DNA of 64,000 nt from Streptomyces sp. NBC_00448 (GCF_036014115.1 NZ_CP107913.1:9504501-9568500), one strand, 5' to 3'. Shown: positions 34,943-44,185, numbered from the stretch's first letter. Notes: generated by a model not told the origin, from the letters alone. Numbers and translations: made by a program.

Positions 34943-35937
34943 CGGCCGCCGACACGCTCCGCCCCGAGCCGGCCGGAAGCACCTCCGCGCGGCGCCGGTC
35001 CACCACCGCCCGGCGGCGGCCCGCCGCCCCGGGGCCGGGGGAGACCCGGCACAGCCCGCTCACCGCCCGCCGCAAGAAGCTGTTCTGGCCGCTGCTGCTG
35101 CCCGCCGCGCTGGTCTACGTCGTCTTCTTCGCCGGCCCGTCGCTGTTCACCCTCTGGCTGAGCCTCAACAAGTGGGCCGGCGCGGGCCCGATGAGCTTCA
35201 CCGGCCTGGACAACTACCGCCGGCTCTTCCAGGACCCGACGTTCCGGCACTCCTTCACCAACACCCTCTGGATCATCTTCGGCGCGGGCGGGCTGACCTT
35301 CCTGGTCTCCTTCGGGCTGACGATGGTGCTGCGCGAGATGCAGGGCCGCAAGGCCGCCCGCTCCATCCTCTTCTTCCCCAACATCGTGCCCAGCGTGGTC
35401 ATCGCGATCCTGTGGGGCTTCCTCTTCCAGCAGGGCGGACTCGTCGACTCCGTCACGAAGGCCACCGGCCTGCCCTCGCCCAACTGGCTCGGCCAGGGGA
35501 ACCTGTTCAAGGTCATCATGATCGGCCTGGTGTGGACCTCCACCGGCTTCTACACCACCATCCTGATGGCCGCCGTCGACCAGATCCCGCCGGAGCTGTA
35601 CGAGGACTGCGATCTGGCCGGCGCCAACACCCTGCAGAAGTTCCGGCACGTCACCCTCCCGCTGATGTGGGACGTGGTCGGCATGTGCGCGGTGCTGTGG
35701 ACCATCTCGGCGGTGAAGGTCTTCGAGTTCATCTACGCCTTCGCCGGTGCCGCCGGGCAGATGCCCGACACCGGTGTGTGGAACACCGCGCTGTACACCT
35801 ACGGCGAGGCGTTCGCGTCCGGCGGCGTGCCCCGCTACGGCTCCGCCGCCGCGAGCGCCGTGGTCATGCTCGCCCTCGTCGGGGTGCTCGTCGTCCTGAT
35901 CCGCCGCTTCATGCGCCGCGACTCCGTGCAGTACTGA
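34939..35937 (+). CDS. Sugar ABC transporter permease (MalF/UgpA-like)
   Basis: GTG 34939 overlaps the binding-protein stop (GTGA). The 332-aa protein has a long basic, Pro-rich N-terminus, then six membrane helices. The Glu-Ala-Ala-like coupling motif appears as Glu-Asp-Cys-Asp-Leu-Ala-Gly-Ala-Asn-Thr-Leu-Gln-Lys-Phe, with the conserved Gly and following Pro-Leu. It forms a heterodimeric channel with the next permease. No ATPase gene exists in the operon; in Streptomyces such importers usually share the remote ATPase MsiK. Confidence 0.93.
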   Translation: MTAADTLRPEPAGSTSARRRSTTARRRPAAPGPGETRHSPLTARRKKLFWPLLLPAALVYVVFFAGPSLFTLWLSLNKWAGAGPMSFTGLDNYRRLFQDPTFRHSFTNTLWIIFGAGGLTFLVSFGLTMVLREMQGRKAARSILFFPNIVPSVVIAILWGFLFQQGGLVDSVTKATGLPSPNWLGQGNLFKVIMIGLVWTSTGFYTTILMAAVDQIPPELYEDCDLAGANTLQKFRHVTLPLMWDVVGMCAVLWTISAVKVFEFIYAFAGAAGQMPDTGVWNTALYTYGEAFASGGVPRYGSAAASAVVMLALVGVLVVLIRRFMRRDSVQY

Positions 35938-35978
35938 GCAGCGCCGGCCGGTACCGAACGGTGCCGAGCAGCGCTGGT

Positions 35979-36045
35979 CCGGCTCCACCGGACACCACCC
36001 GGCCGCACCGCAACACCCGCCGGCTCCACCGGACACCACCCGGCC
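35979..36045 (+). repeat. Two perfect 26-bp direct repeats between the permease genes
   Basis: Identical 26-base segments at 35979-36004 and 36020-36045 begin CCGGCTCCACCGGAC and lie in the 146-bp gap between the two permease genes. Related shorter GGTACCGAACGGTGCCGA-like sequence precedes them. Their function is unknown; slippage within a non-coding spacer is sufficient to explain them. Confidence 0.8.
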
Positions 36046-36083
36046 CCGACCGTTCCACACCCCCGTCACGGAGGTCATCCCCG

Positions 36084-36965
36084 ATGGCTGTCGCCAGTCC
36101 CGGCCGCTCACCCGGCCCGATCGCCCGCCGGCTGCGCCGGCTCACCGCCGGCCGGGTGCTCGGCGTACCCCTGGTCTGGCTGTTCGCCGCCTTCAACATC
36201 TTCGTCGCACTGTGGCTGCTGCTGTCGTCCCTGAAGACCTCCGACGCGATCTTCAGCTCGCCCTGGCGGTTCCCGCACACCCCGAACTGGGGGAACTACG
36301 CCCGGGCCTGGAACGAGGGGCAGTTCGGGCAGGCCGCCCTCAACACGGTCGTCGTCGTGGGCGGCACCGCGGTGGTCACGGTGCTGCTGGCCGCGCCCGC
36401 CGCCTACGCCCTCAGCCGGATCACCACCCGGCTCAATTCCGGACTCACCCTGTTCTTCGCCCTGGGACTCGGCATCCCCGCCCAGATGGTGATGCTGCCG
36501 CTGTTCGTGTTCATGAACCAACTCCAGCTGGTGAACAGCCTGTTCGGCCTGATCGTGGTGTACGTGGCGACCTCGCTGCCGTTCGCCGTGTTCTTCCTCA
36601 CCGGCTTCTTCGGCACTCTTCCGGTGGAGTTGGAGGAGGCGGCCGCACTCGACGGAGCCACGCCGCTGCGCACCTTCTGGCAGATCATGCTGCCGATGGC
36701 GCGCGGCGGGCTGATCACCGTGCTGATCCTCAACATCATCCAGCACTGGGGAGAGACGGTCTTCGCCCTCGTCTTCGTCCAGACCACCGACCACCAGACC
36801 CTGTCCCTGGCCCTGCTCGGCTTCCTCCAGCAGATGCAGTACAACGGTGCCGACTGGGGCGGCCTGTTCGCCGGCGTGGCCCTGGTCGTCCTTCCCGTGC
36901 TCGCCTGCTACGTATGGCTGGGCCGCCGGATCATCGAAGGAATGACCGTCGGCTCAGTCAAGTGA
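36084..36965 (+). CDS. Sugar ABC transporter permease (MalG/UgpE-like)
   Basis: ATG 36084 is preceded by ACGGAGGT, the strongest ribosome site in the operon, giving independent initiation after a 146-bp spacer. The 293-aa protein has six membrane helices and the perfect coupling loop Glu-Glu-Ala-Ala-Ala-Leu-Asp-Gly-Ala that contacts the ATPase. It ends in Gly-Met-Thr-Val-Gly-Ser-Val-Lys, typical of CUT1-family permeases. It completes the import channel with the previous gene. Confidence 0.95.
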   Translation: MAVASPGRSPGPIARRLRRLTAGRVLGVPLVWLFAAFNIFVALWLLLSSLKTSDAIFSSPWRFPHTPNWGNYARAWNEGQFGQAALNTVVVVGGTAVVTVLLAAPAAYALSRITTRLNSGLTLFFALGLGIPAQMVMLPLFVFMNQLQLVNSLFGLIVVYVATSLPFAVFFLTGFFGTLPVELEEAAALDGATPLRTFWQIMLPMARGGLITVLILNIIQHWGETVFALVFVQTTDHQTLSLALLGFLQQMQYNGADWGGLFAGVALVVLPVLACYVWLGRRIIEGMTVGSVK

Positions 36966-36994
36966 GCCGAACCGCAGGGGGATTGAGGACCACC

Positions 36995-38116
36995 ATGACC
37001 GGAGCCCGCGACCTGAAGTTCCGTCAACTCGCCACCGAACTGCGGCAGCGCGTACGCCAGGGCGTCTGGCCGCCCGACGGCCGGCTGCCCACCGAGAAGG
37101 AACTCGCGCACAGCAGCGGCACCTCGGTGAGCACGGTGCGCCGCGCCGTGGACGAGCTCGTCGCCGAAGGGCTCGTCGTACGGCGGCAGGGCTCGGGCAC
37201 CTTCGTCGTACCGCCGAGCGCCCCGGGACCCGGCCGGGCGCTGGTCGGCGTCAGCGTCCCCGACACGGCCTTCTACTACCCGAAGGTGCTGCGGGGCATC
37301 GAGGAGACCCTCTCCGCCGCCGGCGCCCGGCTGCTGTTCGCCTGCTCCGGCTACGACCAGCAACGCGAGGCCAAGGACGTGGCGGACATGCTGGAGGCCG
37401 GAGTCGACGGCCTGCTGCTCGTCCCCACCCTGGGCGGACCCGAACCGGCCCGGGAGTACCTCGCGCGGCTGGCGGCGCTGCCCGTGCCGACCGTCCTGGT
37501 CGAACGGCGCGACGCCGCCCTGGAGGGCACCAACGAGTACGTCTGCACCCATCACGAAGCCGGCGCCTACGACGCCGTCCGCCACCTCGCCGGCCTCGGC
37601 CACCGGGCGATCGGCCTCGTCCTGCGCGACCCCAGCCCCACCTCCGGCCCGGTGGCCGAGGGCTTCCACCAGGCGGCCGGCGAACGGGGCCTGGCCACCG
37701 TCGAGTTCCGCGCCGCCCGCCAGGAGTGGAGCCCGGCGGCAGCCGACCGGTGCCTCGCCGCGTTGCGCGACGCCGAGGTGACCGCCGCCGTCTGCTTCGG
37801 CGACCGGCAGGCCGCACTGCTGCTCGGCGCCGCCCGCCGCGCCGGCCTCACCGTGCCCGGCGATCTCGCCCTGGTCGCCTACGACGACGAGATCGCCGAC
37901 ATGGCCGACATCCCGCTGACCGCGGTCGCGCCTCCCAAACGACAGCTCGGCAAGGCAGCGGCGGCCACGCTGCTGCGCCGGCTCGACGACCCGGAGCTGC
38001 CCCGCAGCCGGGTCCTGCTGCGCCCCACCATCATCGTCCGGCAGTCCTGCGGAGCCGCGCAGGACACCGTGACCACGACCACCGAGACCATGACACCTGA
38101 GGAGAGCACCACGTGA
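36995..38116 (+). CDS. GntR-type DNA-binding domain fused to LacI-type sugar-binding domain, local regulator
   Basis: The 373-aa protein carries an N-terminal GntR winged helix (residues 7-75: Arg-Leu-Pro-Thr-Glu-Lys-Glu-Leu-Ala, Ser-Thr-Val-Arg-Arg-Ala-Val) joined to a periplasmic-binding-protein-like effector domain (about 80-350, with Phe-Tyr-Tyr-Pro-Lys-Val-Leu-Arg-Gly-Ile-Glu and Val-Ala-Tyr-Asp-Asp-Glu). This is the AraR-like architecture. Located inside the operon between transporter and catabolic gene, it probably represses the divergent promoters at 33394-33500 and is released by an imported oligosaccharide. It overlaps the next gene by four bases. Confidence 0.9.
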   Translation: MTGARDLKFRQLATELRQRVRQGVWPPDGRLPTEKELAHSSGTSVSTVRRAVDELVAEGLVVRRQGSGTFVVPPSAPGPGRALVGVSVPDTAFYYPKVLRGIEETLSAAGARLLFACSGYDQQREAKDVADMLEAGVDGLLLVPTLGGPEPAREYLARLAALPVPTVLVERRDAALEGTNEYVCTHHEAGAYDAVRHLAGLGHRAIGLVLRDPSPTSGPVAEGFHQAAGERGLATVEFRAARQEWSPAAADRCLAALRDAEVTAAVCFGDRQAALLLGAARRAGLTVPGDLALVAYDDEIADMADIPLTAVAPPKRQLGKAAAATLLRRLDDPELPRSRVLLRPTIIVRQSCGAAQDTVTTTTETMTPEESTT

Positions 38117-39129
38117 CCGACACAAGGCTCGGCCTGATCGGCGCCGGCGCCGTGGGAGTGCTGCACGCCGAGGCCGCCACCGCCACCCCGGGCGTACGGG
38201 TGACGGCCGTCTGCGACCTCCTCGCCGAGACCGCGCACCGCGTCGCCGGGCCGCTGGGCGCCGCGGTCTTCACCGACCACCGCGACCTCATCGCCTCCGG
38301 CGCGGTGGACGCCGTCGTCGTCAACACCCCGCACGCCCTGCACACCGACATCGTCACCGGCAGCGCGGCGGCCGGCCTGCACGTGCTGGTCGAAAAGCCC
38401 ATGGCCACGCGCTCCGAGGACTGCGCCGTCATGGAAGCCGCCTGCGCGGACAACGGTGTCGTGCTGTTCGTCGGGCACATCCAGCACTTCCTGCCCCCGG
38501 TCGCCGCGGCCAAGGCCGCCCTCGACGCGGGCACCGTCGGAGACGTGCTCGCCGTCCACGACTGGCGCAGCACCGACTACCGCCGCGGCAGCCGGCCGTC
38601 GTGGTTCTTCGACCCGGCGATCTCCGGCGGCGGCGTGTTCATCAACATCGGCACCCACTGCGTGGACCGGCTGCTGTGGCTCACCGGCCGGCGCCCGGTG
38701 GCGGTGGCGGCGAGCGCCGCCCACCGGGGAGACCTGCCGGTGGAGACCGACGTCCTGGCCCGGCTCGACCTCGGGGACGGGGTGGTCGGCCACATCACCG
38801 TCACCAGCACCCTGCTGCCCGCCCGCGACGAACTGACCGTCATCGGCGAACGCGGCACGATCCGGGTGGCCCGCGGCACCGGCGCGGTGCTCCATCCCGA
38901 CGACGGCACCGGCCCGGTGCTCCTGGCCGAGGACCGCGCCGACGACGTGCCCACCGCCTTCCTCGACCAACTGGCCGCGTTCGCCGCGGCGGTCCGCGGG
39001 GAACGGCCCCCCGCGGTCCCGGCCGCCCACGGCCGGCAGGTCGTCGAGACCATCGAAGCCGTCTACGCCTCCTGCGCCGACGGCGGCCGGGCCGTCCGGA
39101 CGGCCCCCGCGCAGGCTCCCGTCGGCTGA
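38113..39129 (+). CDS. Gfo/Idh/MocA-family oxidoreductase
   Basis: GTG 38113 overlaps the regulator stop. The 338-aa enzyme has an N-terminal Rossmann fold with Gly-Ala-Gly-Ala-Val-Gly, the family signature Glu-Lys-Pro-Met-Ala near residue 94, and the catalytic region Gly-Gly-Gly-Val-Phe-Ile-Asn-Ile-Gly-Thr-His-Cys-Val-Asp (Asp/His pair). Family members oxidise or isomerise sugars, inositols or uronic acids using NAD(P). Here it probably processes a monosaccharide from the imported oligosaccharide. The exact substrate cannot be told. Confidence 0.92.
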   Translation: MTDTRLGLIGAGAVGVLHAEAATATPGVRVTAVCDLLAETAHRVAGPLGAAVFTDHRDLIASGAVDAVVVNTPHALHTDIVTGSAAAGLHVLVEKPMATRSEDCAVMEAACADNGVVLFVGHIQHFLPPVAAAKAALDAGTVGDVLAVHDWRSTDYRRGSRPSWFFDPAISGGGVFINIGTHCVDRLLWLTGRRPVAVAASAAHRGDLPVETDVLARLDLGDGVVGHITVTSTLLPARDELTVIGERGTIRVARGTGAVLHPDDGTGPVLLAEDRADDVPTAFLDQLAAFAAAVRGERPPAVPAAHGRQVVETIEAVYASCADGGRAVRTAPAQAPVG

Positions 39130-39136
39130 GCCCGCA

Positions 39137-39154
39137 CGGCGGGCCGGCCCGCCG
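39137..39154. terminator. 18-bp perfect palindrome downstream of the Gfo/Idh gene
   Basis: CGGCGGGCCGGCCCGCCG at 39137-39154 lies eight bases after the stop and before the PL8 gene, and could form a short GC hairpin. It may attenuate rather than end transcription, as the lyase lies downstream on the same strand. Confidence 0.35.
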
Positions 39155-39314
39155 CCGAGGTCGCCGCGGCGGCTACTCGGCGCAGCCCCGATGCCGGCCC
39201 GCCGCCGACCACCTTCCCCACCCCGTGGTTCTCCCGCGGCTCCCCCCTGCGCGCGGCGGTCCCGCGCGTCCCTCGCCATGTCCCTCGCCACCCCTCACAC
39301 AGCGGAGGAACACC

Positions 39315-42293
39315 ATGCACGAGAACATCGCTCCACCCGTCAGCCGCCGCGGCTTCCTGACCGCGGCCGCGGTCGCGCTCGGCGGTCTGACCGGCGCGCT
39401 CCAACTCGGCCCCGGCGCAGCGTCTTCCACGGCCGCGTCCGCCACGGCGACGTTCGCCACAACCGACGACGCGTACGCCACCTTGCGCTCGCTGTGGGCC
39501 GAGATCCTCACCGGCGGCGCGATCGACCCCACCGACGACGCGTACGCCACCGCCCTGTCCGACCTGTCCACCACCGCCACCGGCCTGTGGAACTCCCTGT
39601 CCGCCGACGCCTCCGCGAACTCGCTCTGGCCGGGACAGACCCTCACCGTCCCGGCCAACATCACCGCCGGCCACAAGCAGTTGGCGACCATGGCGACCGC
39701 GTACGCCACCCCCGGCACCGCCGCCACCGACGGCAGCGGGCGCACCCTGCACGGCGACCCCGCGCTCGGCGCGGCGATCGTCGACGGTCTCGACTTCCTC
39801 CACACGCAGGCGTACAACGCCGACACCGAAGAGTCCGGCAACTGGTGGGAGTGGGAGATCGGTGTGCCCGCCGCCCTGACCAGCGCGGCCATCCTGGTGT
39901 ACCCCCTGCTGTCGCCGGCGCAGCTCGCGAACCACCTCGCCGCCGTCGACCACTTCGTCCCCGACCCCAAGTTCAACAAGTACGGCAGCACCCGGTCGAC
40001 CTCCACCGGGGCCAACCGGGTCGACCTGTGCCAGGTCGTCGCCGTGCGCGGCATCCTCGGCGGCAGCGGCGAACGCCTCACCACGGCGGTCGCCGCCCTC
40101 TCCGACGTGTTCCCGTACGTCACCTCCGGGGACGGCCTGTACGCCGACGGCTCGTTCGTCCAGCACAGCTACATCCCCTACACCGGCACCTACGGCATGG
40201 TCCTGCTGCGCGACCTCGCCGCCCTCTTCCAGCTCCTCACCGGCTCCGGCTGGGCGATCACCGACCCGTCGGCGGCGAACGTGTACACCTCGGTCGACAG
40301 CGCCTTCCGGCCGTGGATATGGAACGGGCTGTGCATGGACGCCGTCCGCGGCAGAGCCGTCAGCCGCCCGGCCGAAACGGACTTTGCCGACGGCAACCTC
40401 GTCATCCAGTCCGTCCTGCGAGCCGCCGCGTCCGCCCCGACCCCCGCGCAGGCCGACCACTTCAAGAGCCTGGCGAAGGGCTGGATCACCCGAGGCGAGG
40501 CATACGCGCCGTTCGCCGACACCGCGACCGTCCCGGCCATCGCGCTGGCACAGCCGGTCCTCGACGACGCCTCCCTCGCCCCTGCCGCCGAACTCCCCGG
40601 GCACGTCCAGTTTCCCGCCATGGACCGGGCCGTGCACCGCGGCGACGGCTGGGCGCACGCCCTCGCGATGTCTTCGGCCCGGGTGGCCCGGTACGAGTCG
40701 ATGAACGGCGAGAACCTGCACGGCTGGCACACCGGCGACGGCATGGGCTACCTCTACCTGGCCGCCGACCCGAGCCACTACACCGACGCCTACTGGCCGA
40801 CCGTCGACCCGACCCGGCTGCCCGGCACCACCGTCGACACCCTCACCCTCGCCGACGCGGCCGGTACCGGGACCCGGCCCACCGCCACCTGGGTCGGAGG
40901 AGCGAGCCCGGCGGGCGGGTACGGCTGCGCGGGGATGGACTTCCAGCAGTACGGCTCCACCCTGACCGCCAAGAAGTCCTGGTTCTTCCTGGACGACTCC
41001 GTCGTCTGCCTCGGCGCCGGCATCAGCGGCGGAAGCGGCGCCGAGGTGGTCACCACCGTGGAGAACCGTAACCTGCACGAGAACGGCACCAACGTCCTGA
41101 CGATGGACGGCGTCGCCCAGCCCAGCACGGCCGGCTGGACGAGCACGCCCACCGTGACGTCCTGGGCCCATCTGGCGGACGTCGGCGGCTACCTGTTCCC
41201 GGGCGGCGCCACCGTGCAGGCGGCCCGCACGTCCCGCGTCGGCGCCTGGAGCGACATCAACACCGTGTCCGGCACGCCCGATTCGCTGACCCGCCAGTAC
41301 GTCTCCTTGTGCCTGCCGCACGGCACCGCGCCGGCCTCGGCCTCGTACGCCTACGTCCTGCTGCCCGGCGCCGGCGCGGCGGCGACGGCGAGGCGCGCCG
41401 CGGCGCCCACGGTCACCGTGCTGTCCAACACCGCCTCCGTCCAGGCGGTCCGGGACAGCGCGAGCGGCGTGATCGCGGCGAACTTCTTCGCCGCGGGCTC
41501 CGCCGGCGGCATCACGGTCTCCGCGCCCTGCTCCGTCCTCACCCGGCAGACCGGCGGTCACCTGCTCGTCGGAGTCTCCGACCCCTCCCGCACGGCCTCC
41601 ACCGTCACGGTCGAACTCGCCCTGGGCGGAACCCTGGTGAGCGGCGACGACGCGGTCACCGTCGCCCGGTCGGCACCGGGGCTGACCCTCGTCGTCGACC
41701 TCTCCGGCGCGGCCGGCGCCACCCGGGAGGCCACCTTCACCGTCACCTCGGCGGTCCTGACCGCGGTCGCCGACGGCTACGTCCGGGACGGCTCCTACGC
41801 GACGACCGGCTACGGGAGCGACGGCACGCTCGTGGTCAAGAACGCGACCGGCAGCGGCTTCACGCGGCAGTCGTACCTGACCTTCGACACCTCGCCGGTC
41901 CTCGGCCCGATCCGCTCCGCCACCCTCGCCGCCTACGGCCGCGTCTCGGACAGCGGCGGCGACACCACGACCGTCAGCGCTTACGGCGTCGCCGACACGA
42001 CCTGGACGGAGCCCGGCCTGACCTGGGCCACGAAGCCCGCCCTGGGCAACGTCCTGTCCTCCGCCGTCGCCACGACGACCGCCGACTCGCTGCGTTTCGA
42101 GGTGACCGCCCAGGTGAAGCCGGCCACGGGCGGCCGGGTGTCACTGGCCCTGGCCGAGCAGGAGGCGGGCCTGGCCGTGATTCTCAACTCCCGTGAGAAC
42201 GCGGCGAACCCGCCCGTCCTGCTGCTCGACCTGACCGCCGCCGGACCCCACGCGCACCACCCCTCCCACCGAAGGCCGCGACGGCGGCACTGA
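39315..42293 (+). CDS. Secreted polysaccharide lyase family 8 (hyaluronate/chondroitin/xanthan lyase type)
   Basis: ATG 39315 follows CGGAGGA. The 992-aa enzyme opens with a Tat signal (Arg-Arg-Gly-Phe-Leu). The PL8 alpha/alpha toroid carries Asn234, His284 and Tyr293; the spacings (50 and 9 residues) equal those of Asn349/His399/Tyr408 in pneumococcal hyaluronate lyase. A Trp-Trp-Glu-Trp-Glu-Ile patch near residue 176 fits the aromatic cleft. Beta-sandwich domains follow. Residues about 815-985 resemble a DNRLRE/CBM96-like module (Ala-Asp-Gly-Tyr-Val-Arg-Asp-Gly-Ser-Tyr), and a His/Arg tail ends the protein. It should cleave uronic-acid polymers by beta-elimination outside the cell. With the sulfatase in the locus, hyaluronan or chondroitin sulfate is favoured over xanthan. 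No unsaturated glucuronyl hydrolase is present in the window. Confidence 0.93.
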   Translation: MHENIAPPVSRRGFLTAAAVALGGLTGALQLGPGAASSTAASATATFATTDDAYATLRSLWAEILTGGAIDPTDDAYATALSDLSTTATGLWNSLSADASANSLWPGQTLTVPANITAGHKQLATMATAYATPGTAATDGSGRTLHGDPALGAAIVDGLDFLHTQAYNADTEESGNWWEWEIGVPAALTSAAILVYPLLSPAQLANHLAAVDHFVPDPKFNKYGSTRSTSTGANRVDLCQVVAVRGILGGSGERLTTAVAALSDVFPYVTSGDGLYADGSFVQHSYIPYTGTYGMVLLRDLAALFQLLTGSGWAITDPSAANVYTSVDSAFRPWIWNGLCMDAVRGRAVSRPAETDFADGNLVIQSVLRAAASAPTPAQADHFKSLAKGWITRGEAYAPFADTATVPAIALAQPVLDDASLAPAAELPGHVQFPAMDRAVHRGDGWAHALAMSSARVARYESMNGENLHGWHTGDGMGYLYLAADPSHYTDAYWPTVDPTRLPGTTVDTLTLADAAGTGTRPTATWVGGASPAGGYGCAGMDFQQYGSTLTAKKSWFFLDDSVVCLGAGISGGSGAEVVTTVENRNLHENGTNVLTMDGVAQPSTAGWTSTPTVTSWAHLADVGGYLFPGGATVQAARTSRVGAWSDINTVSGTPDSLTRQYVSLCLPHGTAPASASYAYVLLPGAGAAATARRAAAPTVTVLSNTASVQAVRDSASGVIAANFFAAGSAGGITVSAPCSVLTRQTGGHLLVGVSDPSRTASTVTVELALGGTLVSGDDAVTVARSAPGLTLVVDLSGAAGATREATFTVTSAVLTAVADGYVRDGSYATTGYGSDGTLVVKNATGSGFTRQSYLTFDTSPVLGPIRSATLAAYGRVSDSGGDTTTVSAYGVADTTWTEPGLTWATKPALGNVLSSAVATTTADSLRFEVTAQVKPATGGRVSLALAEQEAGLAVILNSRENAANPPVLLLDLTAAGPHAHHPSHRRPRRRH

Positions 42294-42337
42294 TCGGCGG
42301 ACGGCCGGTCCGCGGGGGCACTCCCCAGGATCAGCCC

Positions 42338-42376
42338 GCGCCCGCCACGCCCCGAACCCCGGGGCGCGGCGGGCGC
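42338..42376. terminator. Bidirectional terminator hairpin between the PL8 and iminopeptidase genes
   Basis: Seventeen-base arms at 42338-42354 and 42360-42376 pair with a single A/C mismatch around a five-base loop. It lies between convergent genes and is the strongest hairpin noticed in the window. Confidence 0.85.
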
Positions 42377-42403
42377 GACGGCGTGCGGACCGGCGGCCTC
42401 GGA

Positions 42404-43363
42404 TCAACGGTCCTTGAACTCCTCGATGGCCGCGCGGACCGTCGCCCCCAACGCGTCGCTGCCGGCGTGCCCGGAGTCCTCGATGATGTGCAGCCGCGCG
42501 TCCGGCCAGACCTTCGCCAGCTCCCACGCCGTCTGCACCGGACTGCCCGCGTCGTGCCGGCCGTGCACGAGCACCGCCGGGATGCCGGCCAACTTGTGCG
42601 CGTCGCGCAGGATCTGGTCCTCCTCCAGCCACGCGCCGTGGCTGAAGAAGTGGGCGCAGATACGGACGAACGCGATCTGCGCGTCGATCTCCCGGTCGCT
42701 GTACATGCCGGGCAAGCCGTTGGGCTCGTCGGAGACGATCGCGTCCTCCCAGGCGAGCCAGCCGGCGGCGGCCTTCTCCCGCACCGCCCGGTCGGGGTTC
42801 TCCATCAGCCGCGCGTAGGCCGCCGTCAGGTCGCCGTCGCGCTCGTCCTCGGGGACGCCGTCGCGGAACCGGTCCCACGCCTCGGGGCGGAACCGGCCGG
42901 CTCCCCGGTAGAGCCAGTCGATCTCGGCGTGGCGGGTCGTGGTCACCGCGGGGACGACCATCTCGGTGACCCGGTGCGGATGTTGCTGGGCGTAGGCCAG
43001 GACGAGGGTCGCGCCCCAGGAGGCGCCGTTCAGCAACCACCGCTCGATGCCGAGGTGTTCGCGCAGCCGCTCCATGTCGTCGATGAGGTGCTGGGTGGTG
43101 TTCAGGCTCATGTCGGCCGCGGGGTCGCTGGCGTGCGGGGTGCTGCGCCCGCAGTTGCGCTGGTCGAAGCGGATGACGCGGTAGCGTTCCGGGTCCCAGG
43201 CCCGGGTCGGCCGCCGCATCGCGCCCGACCCCGGGCCGCCGTGGACGACGAGGGCGGGCTTGCCGTCGGGGTTGCCGAGCTGCTCGTAGTAGAAGCGGTT
43301 GCCGTCCCCGGTGTCGAGAAAGCCGTGGTCGTACGGACCGGTCGGAGGATAGAGATCAACCAT
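42404..43363 (-). CDS. pip: Prolyl iminopeptidase (S33 alpha/beta hydrolase)
   Basis: I start at ATG 43363, nine bases after AGGA; a GTG two codons earlier (43369) is too close to that site. The 319-aa enzyme has the oxyanion motif His-Gly-Gly-Pro-Gly, Asp-Gln-Arg-Asn-Cys-Gly-Arg-Ser, and the nucleophile elbow Gly-Ala-Ser-Trp-Gly-Ala. His near the end in Asp-Ser-Gly-His-Ala completes the triad. This full pattern identifies prolyl aminopeptidases, which remove N-terminal proline from peptides in the cytoplasm. It is monocistronic. Confidence 0.93.
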   Translation of the reverse strand: MVDLYPPTGPYDHGFLDTGDGNRFYYEQLGNPDGKPALVVHGGPGSGAMRRPTRAWDPERYRVIRFDQRNCGRSTPHASDPAADMSLNTTQHLIDDMERLREHLGIERWLLNGASWGATLVLAYAQQHPHRVTEMVVPAVTTTRHAEIDWLYRGAGRFRPEAWDRFRDGVPEDERDGDLTAAYARLMENPDRAVREKAAAGWLAWEDAIVSDEPNGLPGMYSDREIDAQIAFVRICAHFFSHGAWLEEDQILRDAHKLAGIPAVLVHGRHDAGSPVQTAWELAKVWPDARLHIIEDSGHAGSDALGATVRAAIEEFKDR

Positions 43364-43384
43364 GGCCACTGATCCTAGGCGCGC

Positions 43385-43429
43385 GACCGCCGGCCCGTCC
43401 CGGGCATTTCCCGATACGGGCCGGCGGTC
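43385..43429 (-). terminator. Hairpin after the SDR gene
   Basis: Perfect 14-base arms GACCGCCGGCCCGT (43385-43398) and its complement (43416-43429) surround a 17-base loop, 19 bp beyond the SDR stop. It probably ends the SDR transcript before the iminopeptidase gene. Confidence 0.7.
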
Positions 43430-43447
43430 AGCGGCGGTGAGCGGCGG

Positions 43448-44185
43448 TCACCAGGGGATGACGCCGTCGTCCTCGAAGAAGGAACCGGTCGGTCCGCCGT
43501 CGGGCAGGGTGGCGAGCCGGATCGGCGTGGCCGCGCCCTGCGCGGGGGTGCGAGGGCCCGCGAAGCCGGTGAAGTCGGTCGCGACCAGGCCCGGGGAGGT
43601 GGCGTTGACCAGGATGCCGGTGCCGGCGAAGTGCCGGGCGTACTGCACGGTGACGGCGTTGAGGTACGACTTCGACGGCGCGTAGGCGGCCATGATCGGG
43701 CCGACGTCGATGTCCGGGTCCGCCTGCAAGGTCAGGGAGCCGACGCTGCTGGAGACGTTGACGATGCGCGGCGACGTCGAGCGCCGTAGCAGCGGCAGCA
43801 TCGCGTTGGTCACGCGGATGACGCCGATGACGTTGGTCTCCACGACCGCGCGGACCGTGTCGAGGTCGAGCGTGGTCGGGTCCTGCACCCACCCCGGTCC
43901 GGTCTCTCCCGAGATCCCGGCGTTGTTGACCAGGGCGTCCAGGTGCCCGGCCTGCCCTTCGACCAGCCGTACGGCGTCGCCGACGCTCCGGTCAACGGTC
44001 ACGTCCAGCGGCACCCCGAACGCGTCCACCCCCGCGGCGCGCAGCTTCGCGACGGCGGCCTCGCCCCGGGCCGCGTCGCGCGCCCCCACGCCCACCCGGT
44101 ACCCGAGGGCGCCGAGCCCGGCCGCGATCTCGTACCCGATTCCCTTGTTCGCGCCGGTCACCAGCGCGATCCTCGATTCGCTCAT
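43448..44185 (-). CDS. Short-chain dehydrogenase/reductase
   Basis: The 245-aa enzyme starts at ATG 44185 and shows Thr-Gly-Ala-Asn-Lys-Gly-Ile-Gly for NADP binding, Asn-Asn-Ala-Gly, Asn-Val-Ser-Ser-Ser and the catalytic Tyr-Ala-Pro-Ser-Lys. The Asn-Lys in the glycine motif and the Asp-Val before the loop are typical of carbonyl-reductase-like SDRs. It is divergent from a LysR gene, with a LysR box between them, so it is probably induced by the LysR effector. The substrate is unknown. Confidence 0.92.
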   Translation of the reverse strand: MSESRIALVTGANKGIGYEIAAGLGALGYRVGVGARDAARGEAAVAKLRAAGVDAFGVPLDVTVDRSVGDAVRLVEGQAGHLDALVNNAGISGETGPGWVQDPTTLDLDTVRAVVETNVIGVIRVTNAMLPLLRRSTSPRIVNVSSSVGSLTLQADPDIDVGPIMAAYAPSKSYLNAVTVQYARHFAGTGILVNATSPGLVATDFTGFAGPRTPAQGAATPIRLATLPDGGPTGSFFEDDGVIPW

